DNA from: Paracoccaceae bacterium
GTDB lineage: Bacteria; Pseudomonadota; Alphaproteobacteria; Rhodobacterales; Rhodobacteraceae
Reading direction: 5' to 3'
NCBI GenBank assembly: GCA_016764835.1
Contig: JAESRD010000126.1
Location: forward strand, 1-7,526
DNA: 7,526 bases
This document shows, piece after piece, positions 5,649 to 7,526 of this stretch. A program made the translations under genes and the position numbers. How positions within the stretch are numbered: the stretch's first letter is position 1; every line of letters starts with the position of its first letter. The notes beneath the pieces were generated by a model, which saw nothing but the letters and a program-made list of their open reading frames with translations, was not told where the DNA came from and ran no database searches.

Positions 5649-7067
5649 ATGGACCAAGAAATGACGGGCGCTGATGTTGCCGCGCAGGCCGCTTCGGTTG
5701 CTGAATCGATGGCCGATATTGCCGCTGCGCCGCCAGTTGCTATCAGCACCGCCTCTGCGGCCGCAACGAACAAATTTGTTGTTATGGGTTTGGACTATTG
5801 GGACCAAGGCGTTGAAGTTGCCAAAGACTGGCTGCTTAGCGCCGGGGCTTGGTCGCAATTTGGCCTCTTGGTCGTGGCGTTTCTTGCCGCTTGGTATCTG
5901 AACCGCACCTTTGGGCCAAAGCTGACCCGGCTGCTGACCCCCGCCAAAGACTCTGAGGGGATATTCTCGCAGGCCCGGCGCTTTGTCTGCGGCTTCCTGC
6001 CGCTGTTGCTGCCGGTTTTAGCCTATGCCTTTACTGCCATGGGCGAGGAGGTCACTCGGACTTTGTTCGGCTCGGGCGCGGTTATAGCCTTTGGCAAACG
6101 GGCGTTTTTATTCTTAGCGGCGCGGATATTCGTTAAACAGGTTCTGACCAGTAGCTTCTTGGCCTTCCTTGGCCGCTATGTGCTGGTGCCGGTGGCGGCG
6201 TTGCACATGCTCGGTGTGCTCGATCCGGCCATGACCATGCTCAATGAGACCGTGATCAATTTGGGCAATATCAGTTTTTCGGTCATGTCGCTGGTGCGCG
6301 GTGCTATCGCTGGCAGCTTGCTGTTTTGGATGGGCGGCTGGTCGAATAACCAATCATCGACCTATATCGGCCGCCAAGAAATGCGGCCCGCCATTCAGCA
6401 GCTGACGATCAAGGCGGCTGAGTTCACCATCTTTGGCATCGCATTCTTGCTGCTTATGTCGATCATGGGCATATCGCTGACCTCGCTGGCCGTGTTTGGC
6501 GGTGCGCTCGGTGTTGGCCTTGGGCTTGGCCTGCAAAAGATTGCGTCGAACTTCATCTCTGGCGTGATCTTGTTGGTTGAGGGCCAAGCGACGGTGGGCG
6601 ACTATGTCGAGCTGGACGGTGGCGAGGCCGGGCGGATCCACTCAATGGGCGCGCGGGCGACGATCTTGGAGACCTATGATGGCCGCTGGATCGTGGTGCC
6701 CAATGAGGATTTTATCACCACACGGGTGATCAACTATTCAGATGCTGGCTCGGCCAACCGCTATGAGGCCGATTTCTCGGTGTCCTACGACACTGACATC
6801 AACAAAATTCCGGCAATCATCGAGGCGGCAGTGTCCAAACACCCCGAAGTGTTGCAAGAGCCAGAAGCGCCAGATTGCGAGCTGCGCGGCTTTGGCGATA
6901 GCGGCATAGATTTTAGCGTTGAATTCTGGGTCAATGGCATTGATGACGGCACAAAGAAATATACGTCCGACGTGTTGTTTCTGGTGTGGAACGCGCTCAA
7001 AGACAACAATATCGAAATTCCATATCCGCACCGTGTTATCGAAATCAAAGGGAAACTGCCGGAATGA
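5649..7067 (+). CDS. MscS-family mechanosensitive ion channel, 472 aa
   Basis: MscS channels are inner-membrane homoheptamers that open under membrane tension to release solutes during hypo-osmotic shock. After an alanine-rich polar N-terminus (about 1-40) come hydrophobic segments near 69-85, 112-130, 145-166, 176-192, 212-231 and 258-276. They are followed by the pore helix. That helix is the glycine/alanine-rich stretch GGALGVGLGLGLQKIASNF (284-302), the family's most diagnostic feature. The beta domain follows with VGDYVEL (316-322), then VVPNEDFITTRVINYS (349-364). The C-terminal domain ends in the typical IPYPHRVIEI (457-466). With extra N-terminal helices it is larger than E. coli MscS (286 aa), like many proteobacterial paralogues. 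The ATG at 5649 is chosen for its GAGG site. The stop overlaps the next gene's start. Family is certain; the exact subtype and ion selectivity are not. Confidence 0.95.
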   Translation: MDQEMTGADVAAQAASVAESMADIAAAPPVAISTASAAATNKFVVMGLDYWDQGVEVAKDWLLSAGAWSQFGLLVVAFLAAWYLNRTFGPKLTRLLTPAKDSEGIFSQARRFVCGFLPLLLPVLAYAFTAMGEEVTRTLFGSGAVIAFGKRAFLFLAARIFVKQVLTSSFLAFLGRYVLVPVAALHMLGVLDPAMTMLNETVINLGNISFSVMSLVRGAIAGSLLFWMGGWSNNQSSTYIGRQEMRPAIQQLTIKAAEFTIFGIAFLLLMSIMGISLTSLAVFGGALGVGLGLGLQKIASNFISGVILLVEGQATVGDYVELDGGEAGRIHSMGARATILETYDGRWIVVPNEDFITTRVINYSDAGSANRYEADFSVSYDTDINKIPAIIEAAVSKHPEVLQEPEAPDCELRGFGDSGIDFSVEFWVNGIDDGTKKYTSDVLFLVWNALKDNNIEIPYPHRVIEIKGKLPE

Positions 7068-7526
7068 GCCAGCAAGAAGCATTGGTAATAGGCGCGGGGC
7101 CCGCCGGGCTGATGGCTGCGCAAGAGCTGGCACAGGCCGGGCTGCGCGTAACTATTGCCGAGGCAATGCCGTCGCCGGGGCGCAAGTTTCTTATGGCCGG
7201 CAAGTCAGGTCTAAATTTGACCAAAGACGAGCCAGCGAGCCAGTTTGCCAGCGCATATGGTGCCAGCCTGCCGCCAGCGCTGAGCGCCGCTTTGGCTGAT
7301 TTTGGCCCCAAGAAGGTTCAAGCATGGGCCGAGGCGTTGGGCCAAGAGGTGTTTACCGGCTCATCAAAACGGGTTTTCCCCAAGGCAATGAAGGCGTCAC
7401 CGCTGTTGCGGGCGTGGTTGCGCGCACTTGAAGCTCAGGGCGTGCAGCTCAATACGCGCTGGCGTTGGACCGGCTGGGACGAGGGCGGCGTGACGTTTGA
7501 CACGCCCGACGGTGCGCAGACCCTCA
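7064..7526 (+). CDS. HI0933/PP_4765-type FAD flavoprotein, N-terminal 154 residues, runs off the right edge
   Basis: Only the N-terminal part is in the window. It opens with a Rossmann FAD-binding motif, VIGAGPAGLMAAQEL (8-22; GxGxxG at G10, G12, G15), with the acidic residue E33 at the end of the second strand that binds the FAD ribose. Next is GRKFLMAGKSGLNLT (39-53), the signature of the HI0933/YhiN-like flavoproteins, in the form I associate with the TIGR03862 (PP_4765) subfamily. FTGSSKRVFPKAMKASPLLR (starting about residue 105) is another subfamily hallmark. Full-length members are about 400 aa. The reaction catalysed is not known. The ATG overlaps the mscS TGA by 4 bp (ATGA) with no strong ribosome-binding site, implying co-transcription and translational coupling. 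Truncation is due to the window edge, not a mutation. Confidence 0.9.
   Translation, partial: MSQQEALVIGAGPAGLMAAQELAQAGLRVTIAEAMPSPGRKFLMAGKSGLNLTKDEPASQFASAYGASLPPALSAALADFGPKKVQAWAEALGQEVFTGSSKRVFPKAMKASPLLRAWLRALEAQGVQLNTRWRWTGWDEGGVTFDTPDGAQTL

Noticed and set aside
1..7526. Mobile element, CRISPR array, tRNA/rRNA or defence system
   Set aside because: No transposase, integrase, repeat-spacer pattern, cloverleaf-like sequence or defence domain was seen on either strand.

Overview
The window reads as chromosomal DNA of an alphaproteobacterium, most likely Rhodobacteraceae (Roseobacter-type). The evidence is a pair of DUF2125-type secreted proteins, a canonical DUF4170 protein and a PP_4765-type flavoprotein. 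This placement rests on remembered family distributions, not on a search. There are no tRNA/rRNA genes, insertion sequences, CRISPR arrays or phage genes, and coding is dense with typical gene spacing.

Minus strand, about 5261 down to 1. A gene group runs right to left: a 600-aa secreted DUF2125 protein; a 92-bp gap with a perfect 11-bp hairpin; a 517-aa secreted DUF2125 paralogue; pmbA/tldE, joined to it by a 4-bp GTGA stop/start overlap; a 75-bp gap with a possible internal promoter; an 81-aa DUF4170 protein; a 79-bp gap with a terminator-like hairpin; and, at the window edge, the first 19 codons of another gene with a good ribosome-binding site. That last gene is possibly the Kdo transferase gene waaA, which commonly follows DUF4170 in this group of bacteria.

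Divergent intergenic region, 5262-5648 (387 bp). It contains no supported gene. It holds a nested inverted repeat (5427-5467) and a perfect 20-bp direct repeat with a 23-bp period (5570-5612), just before the mscS start.

Plus strand, 5649-7526. A 472-aa MscS-family mechanosensitive channel is followed, with a 4-bp ATGA overlap, by a flavoprotein of the HI0933/PP_4765 (TIGR03862-like) type that runs off the right edge.

Functionally this looks like ordinary core genome: cell-envelope proteins, a cytoplasmic peptide-processing subunit, an osmotic safety valve and an uncharacterised flavoenzyme. I see no convincing undescribed system. The points most worth a second look are the translational coupling of a secreted DUF2125 protein to PmbA, the tandem DUF2125 duplication, and the repeats upstream of mscS.
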